The notes: generated from the sequence alone by a model not told the origin. A DNA stretch of 64,000 bases from Colwellia sp. TT2012 (GCF_001440345.1 NZ_LJYX01000017.1:248001-312000); one strand, 5' to 3'; shown: positions 44,750 through 54,461, counted from the stretch's first letter. Program-made: numbers and translations.

Positions 44750-45965
44750 TTCAACGTCTTTAGTATCTGCCGATAAAAATAGACCTATTGTGGTTTTTGG
44801 TGAAGATTGGGGTGCACATCCCAGCTCTACTCAACATTTAATTAAGGTACTTGGACAAACTCGATCCATTATATGGTTTAATTCTATTGGCTTAAGAAAG
44901 CCAAAATTTACTCGGCATGACTTGTTGAGACTTTATAATAAAGTGAAATCTTTTTTATTGGCTCAAAACAAGCCTGATGAAGTCAATGTGCACAATAGTA
45001 GTCATTTCGTTATTATTAATCCTTTGGTGATCCCTTGTGCAGATAGCTGGCTTGCTTTGAAAGTGAGTAAATATATTTTACAGTATCAATACCGCATAGC
45101 TTGCAAAAAATTAGCTATTAGCAATCCTATTATTTGGACATCGTTACCCACTTCGGTCGACTATTTAGAACTATTTGGCAATGCTCCTTGTGTGTATTAT
45201 TGTGGGGATGACTTTAGTAGTCTTGCCGGGGTAGATCACGGATTTGTGGCAAAAAAAGAGCTTGAGTTAATTGAAAAATCAAACTACATTTTTACCGCCA
45301 GTGAAAAGCTGCAAGAGAAATTTCCTCGTGATAAAGTAGTCAATATTCCTCATGGGGTAAACTTTTCACTCTTTAGTGAGCAGGTTAATATTACCCCGAG
45401 TGATTTACCAAAAGGTAAGCCTATAGCCGGATTTTATGGCAGTATTTCAACCTGGTTAGATCAAAATTTATTAGTGCAAACGATCACAGCACTACCCCAT
45501 TGGAGTTTTGTTTTTATTGGCGAGCTAAGCTGTAATGTAGATAAATTAAAGCACTTTCCTAATGTATATTTTCTTGGGGAAAAACCCCATACAGAATTAC
45601 CTAAGTATATTCAAAATTGGAATGTTGCCATCTTACCTTTTGTAAACAATAAGCAAATTCAAATGTGTAACCCGTTAAAGTTAAGAGAGTATATAGCTAG
45701 CGGCACCCCCATTGTCACCACTGATTTTAATGCTTTAAATGGTTATCGAAAGTATCTGCAAATATCGAGTTCGGTGAAGCCATTTTATCAGGCGATACTG
45801 CTAGCAAATGCTGAGATAACTCCAGTAGTTAACTTTGATAAGCTAGAGGATATAAATGACCTACTTGCCCTGACTCAAGTAAAACAATGTCGAAAGGCAT
45901 GCGTAAAAGATGAATCTTGGGAGAATAGAGCAAGGGATGTGCAACGTTACCTAGTAATGTGCTAG
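44742..45965 (+). CDS. glycosyltransferase, GT-B fold
   Basis: This 407-residue protein from the ATG at 44742 (8-base overlap with the acyltransferase) begins with a non-standard N-terminal domain (VFGEDWGAHPSSTQHLIKVLGQ). Its C-terminal domain is GT1-like: IAGFYGSISTWLDQNLL, VNIPHGVNF, then CNPLKLREYIASGTPIVTTDF, with the Lys-Leu-Arg-Glu-Tyr motif of this subfamily. It ends the polysaccharide biosynthesis set. The acceptor is unknown. Convergent with the histidine kinase gene. Confidence 0.82.
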   Translation: MINSTSLVSADKNRPIVVFGEDWGAHPSSTQHLIKVLGQTRSIIWFNSIGLRKPKFTRHDLLRLYNKVKSFLLAQNKPDEVNVHNSSHFVIINPLVIPCADSWLALKVSKYILQYQYRIACKKLAISNPIIWTSLPTSVDYLELFGNAPCVYYCGDDFSSLAGVDHGFVAKKELELIEKSNYIFTASEKLQEKFPRDKVVNIPHGVNFSLFSEQVNITPSDLPKGKPIAGFYGSISTWLDQNLLVQTITALPHWSFVFIGELSCNVDKLKHFPNVYFLGEKPHTELPKYIQNWNVAILPFVNNKQIQMCNPLKLREYIASGTPIVTTDFNALNGYRKYLQISSSVKPFYQAILLANAEITPVVNFDKLEDINDLLALTQVKQCRKACVKDESWENRARDVQRYLVMC

Positions 45966-46094
45966 GAAAGCTACAAACGTTGAATTTGTATTGACTACCA
46001 GTCTGCATAAATATGCGGCCACTATGGTTTGCTAAAATCAACAGTAACGAGTTTACCAACACCGGTTGCGCTCAATGCCAATAGCTAGTACTGG

Positions 46095-47891
46095 TCAATT
46101 TATCGGTAGGTGCACAGAAAAACAACTGCCCTTACCTATTTCGGACTTGACCATAATTTTACCATCATGTTGTTCAATGATTTGATGGCTAATGGACAAA
46201 CCTAAACCAGTTCCCTCTCCAACAGGTTTACTGGTGTAAAAAGGAGTAAATATTTGTGCTATGTTATCGGCGTCTATACCCATGCCAGTGTCTTCAATTT
46301 CAATAATAATACTGCTCTCCTCAACAAAACTCCTGACATAGATATCGCCTTTATCCGTTATAGCTTGGCCCGCATTAATCAATAAGTTCATAAATACTTG
46401 ATTTAATTTTCCCGGAAAAACACGTATGGCTGGCAAAGGCTGTAAGTCGACATGTACCTGACAACAGTATTTAAGTTCATTGTGAACCATATTTAAGGTA
46501 GCCCTTAACCCTTCATTGACATCGATCAGTACTTTTTCTGAATGATCAACACGCGCAAAAGTCTTTAAGCTTTTTACTATTTCGGTCACTCTATCTACGC
46601 CAGAAATACTACTCTTGATTAAAGGCGGTGAGTCCTTAAAAAGAAATTCAAGCTCATATTTCTTTGCTAATCTCTTATGGTTTTCTTTTTCTTCGTCACT
46701 AGCAAGCGTTTCGTTAAATTCATGGTAGTATTTTTCAATATCACTAAAATAATCGGCTAATACCTCTAAATTACTGCGAATAAAACCAATGGGGTTGTTA
46801 ATTTCATGAGCAACACCTGCGGCTAGTACACCAATGCTGGCCATTTTTTCAGAGTGAACCAATTGTGATTCACTCTGTTTTAATTCCTCATTGGTATTTG
46901 AAATTTTTTCATAACTTTGCCTTAACGCGCGCTCACGTTTGGCTACTTTTTCACTCATATGATTAAACTGTTTAAATAAATCGGCAAATTCCTTGAACCT
47001 TAGATCTTCTTGCAAGGCTTGCGGCTCATTGCCTTGTTCAAGGCTTGACGTTAACTGAGAAAGGGCCAGTATAGGTTTAACAAAATAGCGATAACCATAG
47101 AAATAAGCCAAGAGTGTCGTCAATACAATGGCAACAATAATAAGGCTGGCTAGCTGAATAACTAATTTTGACAAGGCTTCATTTCGATAGGATTCATCGA
47201 TAGTAAAGGCAAAGCTCACTCCAGCATCTTGCCATTGCATCACTTGCTTAGTGCCAATGACTTGCTTGCCAAAAGTCGCAATAGTTTGCCCAGCCTGCAC
47301 CACTTCAATCATTAAACCATCAAGTAATTCAACATCACCTTGCCTAGCGTGAATAGCTTTTAACGGTATATTGGCTAACAAAACACCTTCAACATGCTGA
47401 TTATAAACAACAGGATAAGCTAAACACCAAAAGTATTGCCCATCAATATTTAAGATTTTAATAGAGCTAGAAACGTCGCCACTCAGGATACTTTTAAGCC
47501 AGGGGTATTCTCTATAATTAATACCAGATTGCGAGGTGGAATATAAAGTACTACCTTCAAAGTCGAGTAAGGTTTCATCATATTTTTGACCTAATAATGT
47601 TAACCCTGCCATGTAATCTTGTATCTTGCCAAGGTTACTTTTTGGTTGCATCAATGCTTGTATAAACAGCGAAGCACGAGCTTGCTCTTCTAATAAAATT
47701 AAATGATGATTAATAAACACTCGGTAATTATTACTTAATGTATTAATTTCTCTATGGGCTATTTTTTCATATTCAGTGTTCACTGATTCAACCACATGAT
47801 TGACCACTAAGCTGGTAATTATTACCGCTAAAGCTAAGCAACTTATAAAGACAAATCGTGCTAAAGCAAAAGATACACCAGTCTTAACCAT
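46095..47891 (-). CDS. sensor histidine kinase with periplasmic Cache-type domain
   Basis: The 598-residue membrane kinase has a first helix at about 10-30, a periplasmic dCache-like sensor (about 35-235), and a second helix at about 240-262. A HAMP segment (about 265-320) is followed by a coiled coil, HisKA (phospho-acceptor His in AAGVAHEINNPIGF, about residue 362) and HATPase (QVFMNLLINAGQAI, DTGMGID, GTGLGLSISHQII). There is no receiver domain. It follows the periplasmic binding protein gene after 74 bases, so the binding protein may present its ligand to this sensor. The likely partners are the orphan receivers at 20469 and 21933. Confidence 0.92.
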   Translation of the reverse strand: MVKTGVSFALARFVFISCLALAVIITSLVVNHVVESVNTEYEKIAHREINTLSNNYRVFINHHLILLEEQARASLFIQALMQPKSNLGKIQDYMAGLTLLGQKYDETLLDFEGSTLYSTSQSGINYREYPWLKSILSGDVSSSIKILNIDGQYFWCLAYPVVYNQHVEGVLLANIPLKAIHARQGDVELLDGLMIEVVQAGQTIATFGKQVIGTKQVMQWQDAGVSFAFTIDESYRNEALSKLVIQLASLIIVAIVLTTLLAYFYGYRYFVKPILALSQLTSSLEQGNEPQALQEDLRFKEFADLFKQFNHMSEKVAKRERALRQSYEKISNTNEELKQSESQLVHSEKMASIGVLAAGVAHEINNPIGFIRSNLEVLADYFSDIEKYYHEFNETLASDEEKENHKRLAKKYELEFLFKDSPPLIKSSISGVDRVTEIVKSLKTFARVDHSEKVLIDVNEGLRATLNMVHNELKYCCQVHVDLQPLPAIRVFPGKLNQVFMNLLINAGQAITDKGDIYVRSFVEESSIIIEIEDTGMGIDADNIAQIFTPFYTSKPVGEGTGLGLSISHQIIEQHDGKIMVKSEIGKGSCFSVHLPIN

Positions 47892-47965
47892 TTATTTCAC
47901 CCAATATTTTCATTATTATTAGTTTCATCAATATAATTTTCACTATGCCGATTAGGTGTTATTTA

Positions 47966-49198
47966 CTAGTTAAGTAAGACAATTTCATCTTTATGGTTAA
48001 ATTTCCCCATAGAGTAATCGTCAATAGTTAGTGCTTCATGAGCATTAAAGTGTTGCTTATTATAAGGGGAAAATGGTCGCTGATAGTTTTTCAACAGTCC
48101 TAGCACCGGCTTGGCTAAATGCTCTAAGGCATGATGAATCAGTATTTTATCTTTATCTTTATCCCCAGTTAATTTAACTTGCTTGATGGCAGATATGACA
48201 ATTTTAGTCAGATCATAAGCGTGAATAAAGCCTGTTTGTGCCTTAATGTCCCCTTTGTGCTTTAGCTCCTTATTTGACTTAATGGCTAACGCTAACACGT
48301 TTTTAGCAAACATTGATAAATCTTCATTTAGAAATGAAAAATTGGTTTGGATAAACTGTAAATCTATTTTTCCCCGCTGACTAGCGGACACTTTTTCAGT
48401 AAAATCCCCGCCAGTTATCCCCCAATGGCTCCTAATAGGTAAACGAATGTTTTGTGGTAATTCAACCATGGCATGAGTGAAGGTAGCGCCTTCAGCAGAG
48501 TTACCCACAAAAAATATTACATCAGCACCACTGGCTTTAATATCTCGAAGTAAGACTTTGGCATGATTTTTCCCTGTGCCCCAATTAAACCAAGACAAAC
48601 CCACAGGTGTTATCGATGCTTCATTAAGGGCTTGTGTCATTGTTTTTTCATTTGAGCGACCCCAACCGGTGTCCTCCAATAATAAGTAAGGTTTACGAAA
48701 ACCTTGCTCAATGGCTTTTTTGCTAATAAAGCTACCGGCATTACTGTCATCAATCGACAAGCGAAATATCCAGTTTTGCGCTGAGCTGCTGCGAGTGATT
48801 GGCCCAGCGGCTGCCCAGGGATCTAAAAGAAGAATTTTATTTTCATTAATGAAGTCTTTATTCGCTAAGAGGGGCGGCGAATGGAGACCAGAAAACACCA
48901 TTAATGCTTGTTTATCTAGCAAAAAATCTTCTAAATTACGTCTACTTCTTAATGAGTTAGCCCGGTGATCTTTAGTAATAACATCAAAATGAATTCCCTG
49001 AAGTTGATAATCAACCTCAGCCAATGCAGTATTGATACCTTGCTGTATAGCTAAACTCGAAGCTCTAGCACCACTAAAATCAGCATCAAGATAAATAGTA
49101 TATTTTTGCTGAGCATGAACCTCTGCTGTATAAGTAGTGAGTAAGATAAGGCAGGAAAAATATAAAGATGAAAATACATATTTACTAAAAAACATCAC
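47966..49198 (-). CDS. periplasmic solute-binding protein, branched-chain amino-acid type
   Basis: The 410-residue protein has a signal peptide (about 1-29, cut after VHAQ). The mature protein has the two-lobe ligand-binding fold of Peripla_BP_6: YTIYLDADFSGARASSLAIQQGINTALAEV, PLLANKDFINENKILLLDPWA and the hinge YLLLEDTGWGRSNEKTM. No permease or ATPase genes flank it. The histidine kinase gene follows 74 bases downstream on the same strand, which suggests a sensory rather than a transport role. The ligand is unknown. Confidence 0.88.
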   Translation of the reverse strand: MMFFSKYVFSSLYFSCLILLTTYTAEVHAQQKYTIYLDADFSGARASSLAIQQGINTALAEVDYQLQGIHFDVITKDHRANSLRSRRNLEDFLLDKQALMVFSGLHSPPLLANKDFINENKILLLDPWAAAGPITRSSSAQNWIFRLSIDDSNAGSFISKKAIEQGFRKPYLLLEDTGWGRSNEKTMTQALNEASITPVGLSWFNWGTGKNHAKVLLRDIKASGADVIFFVGNSAEGATFTHAMVELPQNIRLPIRSHWGITGGDFTEKVSASQRGKIDLQFIQTNFSFLNEDLSMFAKNVLALAIKSNKELKHKGDIKAQTGFIHAYDLTKIVISAIKQVKLTGDKDKDKILIHHALEHLAKPVLGLLKNYQRPFSPYNKQHFNAHEALTIDDYSMGKFNHKDEIVLLN

Positions 49199-49533
49199 GT
49201 ATCCTTTTATTAATTAATGACATACTTGTCTTATTCATTATAGTGAAGTTATCACTTTAACAGATTAATAATGCTGTTTAGTAAAATATACGGCTAAAAA
49301 TATAAAGATAGCACCATGCCAGTGCTATTGACCACTTACTAAATATTTTAGCTTATATCCATGCAGATTTAAAACCAAATTTTTAGATTAAAAACTTTAT
49401 GGTGGTGCAACAAAAGACATTTATAATAATAAGAAGAAGGTGAAACGTATGATTAAAAATTAGATCAAGAAGAAAATGAATAGTACTAACCTATAATATT
49501 TTCATTATAACTAGCAAGAAGATATGACTAAAA
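49199..49533. other. intergenic region, no gene seen
   Basis: This 335-base AT-rich stretch precedes the binding-protein gene and follows the tRNA array. A consensus -10 (ATTATA on the plus strand at 49237-49242) points to transcription of the binding protein. I see no clear terminator for the tRNA array. Confidence 0.45.
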
Positions 49534-49618
49534 TGGTACCCGGAGCCGGACTTGAACCGGCACGCTTTTCGGCGAGGGATTTTAAATCCCTTGTGTCTAC
49601 CAATTCCACCACCCGGGC
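49534..49618 (-). tRNA. tRNA-Leu (TAA), copy C
   Basis: The 85-base gene has an encoded CCA, a long variable arm and an anticodon loop TTTAAAA. It is identical to the other two copies and is the last tRNA in the reverse-strand array. Confidence 0.95.
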
Positions 49619-49735
49619 ATTGTATCTTTCGATAAGGGAGTATTTTTATAGTAGGTTGGTACCTACTCTTTATAAATTTATTTATCATATTTTGTAAAAA
49701 AACATGACTGACACTGTCATAAACTTATAAAAATT

Positions 49736-49811
49736 TGGAGCGGCTAACGAGACTCGAACTCGTGACATTCACGTTGGCAACGTGATGCTCTACCAGCTGA
49801 GCTACAGCCGC
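49736..49811 (-). tRNA. tRNA-Gly (GCC), copy D
   Basis: The 76-base gene has an encoded CCA and an anticodon loop TTGCCAA. The acceptor stem GCGGCT/AGCCGC is intact. Confidence 0.95.
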
Positions 49812-49841
49812 TTCATTAGAGCTTTACTTTTACAGGTTTTC

Positions 49842-49934
49842 TGGAGCGGCTAACGAGACTACTCTCATCAACATAAGTCGTGGCATTCACTTCGCTTTTG
49901 GCAACGTGATGCTCTACCAGCTGACACCAGCCGC
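49842..49934 (-). pseudogene. degenerate tRNA-Gly, copy 1
   Basis: The 93-base copy has intact acceptor ends and anticodon region. The T-loop region is replaced by a sequence containing ATCAACATAAGT (49867-49878), a TTCGCTT-type insertion disrupts the anticodon stem, and the D-stem is shortened. It cannot fold as a standard tRNA. Confidence 0.85.
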
Positions 49935-49975
49935 TTCATTAGAGCTTTACTTTTACTACTTAATCTTTTAAAAAA

Positions 49976-50060
49976 TGGTACCCGGAGCCGGACTTGAACC
50001 GGCACGCTTTTCGGCGAGGGATTTTAAATCCCTTGTGTCTACCAATTCCACCACCCGGGC
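49976..50060 (-). tRNA. tRNA-Leu (TAA), copy B
   Basis: It is identical in sequence to the 49534 and 50562 copies, 85 bases, with CCA encoded. Confidence 0.95.
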
Positions 50061-50179
50061 ATAGTTATCTAAAAGATAAAGGGAGTTTTTTATAGTAGGT
50101 TGGTACCTACTCTTTATAAATTTATTTATCATATTTGGTAAAAAACATGACTGACAACTGTCATAAACTTATAAAAATT

Positions 50180-50255
50180 TGGAGCGGCTAACGAGACTCG
50201 AACTCGTGACATTCACGTTGGCAACGTGATGCTCTACCAGCTGAGCTACAGCCGC
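50180..50255 (-). tRNA. tRNA-Gly (GCC), copy C
   Basis: The 76-base gene is identical to the other intact Gly genes. Flanking sequence on both sides repeats that of copy D, so this is a segmental duplication. Confidence 0.95.
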
Positions 50256-50285
50256 TTCATTAGAGCTTTACTTTTACAGGTTTTC

Positions 50286-50378
50286 TGGAGCGGCTAACGA
50301 GACTACTCTCATCAACATAAGTCGTGGCATTCACTTCGCTTTTGGCAACGTGATGCTCTACCAGCTGACACCAGCCGC
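50286..50378 (-). pseudogene. degenerate tRNA-Gly, copy 2
   Basis: It is identical to the first degenerate copy, including ATCAACATAAGT at 50311-50322. The duplicated block therefore carried an already altered gene. Confidence 0.85.
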
Positions 50379-50440
50379 TTCATTAGAGCTTTACTTTTAC
50401 TTATACTAGGTAAAACTTCTTTCAGCGTTACAGCTAAAAT

Positions 50441-50516
50441 TGGAGCGGCTAACGAGACTCGAACTCGTGACATTCACGTTGGCAACGTGATGCTCTACCA
50501 GCTGAGCTACAGCCGC
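50441..50516 (-). tRNA. tRNA-Gly (GCC), copy B
   Basis: The 76-base gene is intact with CCA encoded. Confidence 0.95.
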
Positions 50517-50561
50517 TTCATGAGAGCTTTACTTTTTACTTCCCAACTATCGTTGATGATA

Positions 50562-50646
50562 TGGTACCCGGAGCCGGACTTGAACCGGCACGCTTTTCGG
50601 CGAGGGATTTTAAATCCCTTGTGTCTACCAATTCCACCACCCGGGC
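50562..50646 (-). tRNA. leuZ: tRNA-Leu (TAA), copy A
   Basis: The 85-base gene is identical to the other Leu copies. It directly follows tRNA-Cys, as leuZ follows cysT in E. coli. Confidence 0.95.
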
Positions 50647-50650
50647 AAAA

Positions 50651-50724
50651 TGGAGGCGGATACCAGAATCGAACTGGTGTACACGGATTTGCAATCCGCT
50701 GCATAACCACTCTGCCAACCCGCC
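50651..50724 (-). tRNA. cysT: tRNA-Cys (GCA)
   Basis: The 74-base gene has an anticodon loop TTGCAAA and CCA encoded. It sits between Gly and Leu in the order pgsA-Gly-Cys-Leu. Confidence 0.95.
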
Positions 50725-50784
50725 ATTTTGTCAACGATGTATCCATGATATCATTATCAATGGATTTTGCTTTTCAACTTAAAT

Positions 50785-50860
50785 TGGAGCGGCTAACGAG
50801 ACTCGAACTCGTGACATTCACGTTGGCAACGTGATGCTCTACCAGCTGAGCTACAGCCGC
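50785..50860 (-). tRNA. glyW: tRNA-Gly (GCC), copy A
   Basis: This 76-base gene is the first of the array, closest to pgsA, in the place of E. coli glyW. The promoter lies just upstream. Confidence 0.95.
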
Positions 50861-50878
50861 TTCATTTAAAAATCAATA

Positions 50879-50907
50879 ATTACAAATTCCAGTAAAAGAA
50901 ATGACAA
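50879..50907 (-). promoter_or_regulatory. sigma-70 promoter of the Gly-Cys-Leu tRNA array
   Basis: On the minus strand TTGTCA is followed after exactly 17 bases by TGTAAT. It lies just upstream of the first tRNA-Gly. The rest of the gap to pgsA shows nothing else. Confidence 0.7.
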
Positions 50908-51111
50908 GAGAATGTAACATCAACTTAGCCAACTTCACTTTACTTGCTGACTCCCTGTCAACGAAAACGCATTCTACATCTAAATATTTTCCAGTCAACT
51001 ATTAAATTAACTTTTTATCCTAACTGCTTAAAAAGCGAGTTGTTTGTTCCATTTTTAACTAAATGGCTTATTAATCGTCCCCTTAGTTATAAACGAGTCT
51101 TTGAAAAAAGT

Positions 51112-51693
51112 TTATTGCTGCTTTAACTCAGGCCAAGCTGCTTTAAAGTAACTTACCCAGGTAGTAACCGTTAGCACGGTAGCAATAAAATAAAAACCAT
51201 AAGAAAGGTAATTAATGACTTCATGAGGCAAGGAAAATAATATTAACGGAATATCATAATCAGGTTGCCAAATGAGCCCCATAATACCAAGCATTTGCGC
51301 GGCAGTTTTATATTTACCCATATTAGAGACGGCAATAACATCACGCTTTCCTATAGAAGACATAAACTCACGCAAGGCGCTAATAAAGACTTCTCGCGCT
51401 ATCATAATAATCGCCGCAACAGAAACCAGCCATGAGCTGTAGTCTTGAGCAATCATCACCAAGGCAACAACGACCATTAGTTTATCGGCTACTGGGTCTA
51501 AAAATGCGCCAAACGCAGAAGATTGGTTGAGCTTACGAGCAAGATAGCCATCTAAGATGTCACTAACCGCAGCTAACCAAAAAACAGCAAATGCGCCAAA
51601 GTGGCTCCACGAAAGTGGTAAATAGAAAATTATCAAGAAAATAGGGATCAATATGATCCGAAATAAGGTTATTTGGTTAGGTATTGTCCACAT
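51112..51693 (-). CDS. pgsA: CDP-diacylglycerol-glycerol-3-phosphate 3-phosphatidyltransferase
   Basis: The 193-residue inner-membrane enzyme makes phosphatidylglycerol-phosphate. The CDP-alcohol phosphotransferase signature D-G-x2-A-R-x8-G-x3-D-x3-D is complete in DILDGYLARKLNQSSAFGAF followed by LDPVADK (about 43-70). About four to five membrane helices surround it. It starts MWTIPNQITLFRIILIP like E. coli PgsA. It is downstream of uvrC on the same strand and is followed by the tRNA array, matching enteric synteny. Confidence 0.96.
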   Translation of the reverse strand: MWTIPNQITLFRIILIPIFLIIFYLPLSWSHFGAFAVFWLAAVSDILDGYLARKLNQSSAFGAFLDPVADKLMVVVALVMIAQDYSSWLVSVAAIIMIAREVFISALREFMSSIGKRDVIAVSNMGKYKTAAQMLGIMGLIWQPDYDIPLILFSLPHEVINYLSYGFYFIATVLTVTTWVSYFKAAWPELKQQ

Positions 51694-51854
51694 TTACTTT
51701 TCACTACAAGTATTTTTCTCTAGTTTACACAAGTTGCTATAGCAGTGCTACGGCTGAATATGACAAGTTAAGGTAAAAGCAGGGGTTAAAGGCTTACTTA
51801 GCAAAAGCTCATTTGATTTTTCGAGGGGGGAAATAAATATGGTGCTATGATTTA

Positions 51855-53783
51855 TTACTTTTCATGTAAAGCATCATGGATTTTATCTGCTAATACATGG
51901 CTTATGCCGGGTACTTTCGCTAAAGCGGTAACATCAGCTTGTATGACTTCTTGTAAACCACCCAAAAATTTTAATAAGCTTTGCCGCTTTTTCGCGCCTA
52001 TACCTTCAATTGACTCTAAACGAGACTTTTTACTGACCTTTTGCCTTTTTGCTCTGTGCCCTGTTATAGCAAAACGGTGTGATTCATCGCGAATATGTTG
52101 CACCAGATGTAAAGCGGGTGATGTCGCGGGTAAGGAAAGTAGCTGATGGCTACCTGCCAAAATTAAGGTTTCTAAGCCCGGTTTACGTGACTCCCCTTTC
52201 GCAACACCCACAAGTAGTGGCGTTCTAGTTAATGCCAGCTGACTAAAAAACTCTTCGGCTTTAGCCAATTGGCCTTTTCCACCATCAATAAAGACAATAT
52301 CAGGCAATTTTTCTAAAGCATTATGCTCGATCTGGTTGCTCGGGTTCGCTTTTAATTTGCCATAGCGCTTGTTTAAAGCAAAGGCCATGGCAGCATAATC
52401 ATCGCCAGGTGTGATGCCATGCACATTATATCTGCGATAATCAGTTTTGAGTGGACCATCTTGGTTAAAGACCACATTTGAGGCTACTGTTTGTTGGCCC
52501 ATGGTATGACTAATATCAAAACATTCAATACGATGAATACCATTTTCCAACTCAAATACTTCATTTAACGCCACAAAACGTGCTTGCATAGACTCTTTAT
52601 GACTAGTTTGAGTAACAAGGGCCGTTTGTGCATTAGTACTCGCTAACTTTAAATATTGAGCTCGTTCACTGCGGGTATTTGTTGATATTTTAACATCATA
52701 CTCTGCTTGTTCACTCAGTAGTGCTGCTAACTCGGCTACCTGTTCAATTGATTCTTTGATGACTATCTCTTTGGGAATATTACCTTGGATTTTGCCATGA
52801 CTTTGTGAATCATTTGTTAAGTAATGCTGAGCAATAAATGCCTGTAATATGTCACTGTCACTACTTTCATTTGGCACTGTAGGGAAATAGCTTTTACTGC
52901 CTAATATTTTATGTTGTCTAATAAAGAGTAAATGTATGCACACTTGTGATTTATCACGATATAAGCCGACAACATCAAGCTCGGCGATATGACCGCTGAC
53001 ATGTTGTTGTTGCTGAACTTTACGTAATGTTGCTATTTGATCGCGATATTTTGCTGCAAGCTCAAAGTGTAACTCATTACTGGCTAATTCCATTTTTGTC
53101 ACTAACTGTTCAATCACAGCAGAGCTTTTCCCCTGTAGAAAAAGCTTGGCTAAATTCACTTGCACTTGATAATCATCAACCGATATTTTATTAACGCAGG
53201 GGGCTGAGCAGCGGCCTAACTGGTATTGTAAACAGGGTCTTGACCGTGCTCGATAATAGCTATCTTCACATTGTCTAATAGGAAATATTTTTTGCATTAA
53301 GCGTAAGCTTTCCCAAACGGCGCCAACCGTCGGGAATGGGCCAAAATATTCACCTTTTACTTTTTTACCACCACGGTGTAGGCCTAGCTTAGGGTGCTTA
53401 TGATCGGTAATAAGTAAATAAGGGTATGACTTATCATCCCGTAATAAAATATTGTATTTAGGTTGATACTTTTTGATATAGTTATTTTCAAGTATCAGCG
53501 CCTCACCTTCGGTATGGGTAACGGTGACTTCAATGGCGGCAATTTGCTGCACTAATACTTGTGTTTTAACTGAGCCAACATCTTTGCGAAAATAACTTGT
53601 TAGACGCTTTTTAAGCTGTTTGGCTTTACCGACATAAATAATCACTTGCTGACTATTATACATTCGATAGACACCCGCTTGTTCGGTCACTACACGCAAA
53701 AAAGCCTCACTATCAAAAGTTGAGGCTGCTGGGTTTTGACCTAGTGGTTTACTGGCTAATTTTTCGGTATTCTTTGGCGACAT
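51855..53783 (-). CDS. uvrC: excinuclease ABC subunit C
   Basis: The 642-residue UvrC makes the dual incisions of nucleotide-excision repair with UvrA and UvrB. Domains in order are GIY-YIG nuclease (about 32-110; GVYRMYNSQQVIIYVGKAK), Cys-rich region (CLQYQLGRCSAPC), UVR motif that binds UvrB (about 225-260; HFELAAKYRDQI), RNase H-like nuclease (ECFDISHTMG, then VFIDGGKGQL), and a C-terminal helix-hairpin-helix pair (SIEGIGAKKRQSLL, VPGISHVLADKI). It begins 24 bases after uvrY on the same strand. Confidence 0.97.
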   Translation of the reverse strand: MSPKNTEKLASKPLGQNPAASTFDSEAFLRVVTEQAGVYRMYNSQQVIIYVGKAKQLKKRLTSYFRKDVGSVKTQVLVQQIAAIEVTVTHTEGEALILENNYIKKYQPKYNILLRDDKSYPYLLITDHKHPKLGLHRGGKKVKGEYFGPFPTVGAVWESLRLMQKIFPIRQCEDSYYRARSRPCLQYQLGRCSAPCVNKISVDDYQVQVNLAKLFLQGKSSAVIEQLVTKMELASNELHFELAAKYRDQIATLRKVQQQQHVSGHIAELDVVGLYRDKSQVCIHLLFIRQHKILGSKSYFPTVPNESSDSDILQAFIAQHYLTNDSQSHGKIQGNIPKEIVIKESIEQVAELAALLSEQAEYDVKISTNTRSERAQYLKLASTNAQTALVTQTSHKESMQARFVALNEVFELENGIHRIECFDISHTMGQQTVASNVVFNQDGPLKTDYRRYNVHGITPGDDYAAMAFALNKRYGKLKANPSNQIEHNALEKLPDIVFIDGGKGQLAKAEEFFSQLALTRTPLLVGVAKGESRKPGLETLILAGSHQLLSLPATSPALHLVQHIRDESHRFAITGHRAKRQKVSKKSRLESIEGIGAKKRQSLLKFLGGLQEVIQADVTALAKVPGISHVLADKIHDALHEK

Positions 53784-53807
53784 TAAGTTTAAGCTTCTTA
53801 AGGATAT

Positions 53808-54461
53808 CTATAGCTTTTCTGTTTTTATCATGCCATAGCGGATAGCTAAATGCGTTAACTCAACATCATTGCTAACAGCAAGCTTGTCAAACATTCGATA
53901 ACGATAGCTATTAATCGTTTTAGTACTTAAATTCAGATGTTCTGAAATATTTGGGACTTTATCACCACGAGTTATCATAATCATAATCTGTAACTCTCTA
54001 TCGGATAAGGAACTAAAAGGGTTATCGTCAACCGATTTAAATTGGCTTAACGCCATCTTTTGCGCAATAGCAGAAGGTAAATAACGTTGGCCACTATTAA
54101 CGGCACGAATAGCATTAACCATTTCATCAGGGCCAGCATCTTTTGTTAAATACCCGGCAGCACCCATTTGCATCACTTTACTTGGGAACGGGTCTTCGGT
54201 ATGCGCAGTTAACACTATAATTTTGACATCGGGCGCAAAACGTAATATTTTTTTGGTCGCTTCAAGACCGCCCATACCTGGCATATCCATATCCATGAGT
54301 AATACATCAGGTTCTTTTTGTCGACAGAACTTAATTGCATCTTCACATGTTTCACATTCGCCGATAACACTTAATCCCTTAACGCAGCCTAAAATTTTAC
54401 TAATACCGACACGAACAAGGTGATGATCATCAACCAATAAAACATTTATCACGCAAGACAA
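53808..54461 (-). CDS. uvrY: UvrY/GacA response regulator
   Basis: The 217-residue response regulator has a receiver domain (about 5-120; acidic VDDHH, acceptor Asp in LLMDMDMPGM, Lys in YLTKDAG) and a LuxR-type helix-turn-helix (about 150-210; LSDRELQIMIMITRGDKVPNISEHLNLSTKTINSYRYRMFDKL). It is the GacA/UvrY class that, with a BarA-type kinase, drives CsrB-like small RNAs. It is next to uvrC in E. coli and here. No csrB-type RNA was found in this window. Confidence 0.95.
   Translation of the reverse strand: MSCVINVLLVDDHHLVRVGISKILGCVKGLSVIGECETCEDAIKFCRQKEPDVLLMDMDMPGMGGLEATKKILRFAPDVKIIVLTAHTEDPFPSKVMQMGAAGYLTKDAGPDEMVNAIRAVNSGQRYLPSAIAQKMALSQFKSVDDNPFSSLSDRELQIMIMITRGDKVPNISEHLNLSTKTINSYRYRMFDKLAVSNDVELTHLAIRYGMIKTEKL

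Noticed and set aside
50507..50834. Several 60-115 residue ORFs across the tRNA array
   Set aside because: They translate through structured tRNA genes on either strand and have no separate support.
50944..51126. 60-codon ORF between the tRNA array and pgsA
   Set aside because: It has no family, overlaps the end of pgsA on the opposite strand, and lacks a start signal.
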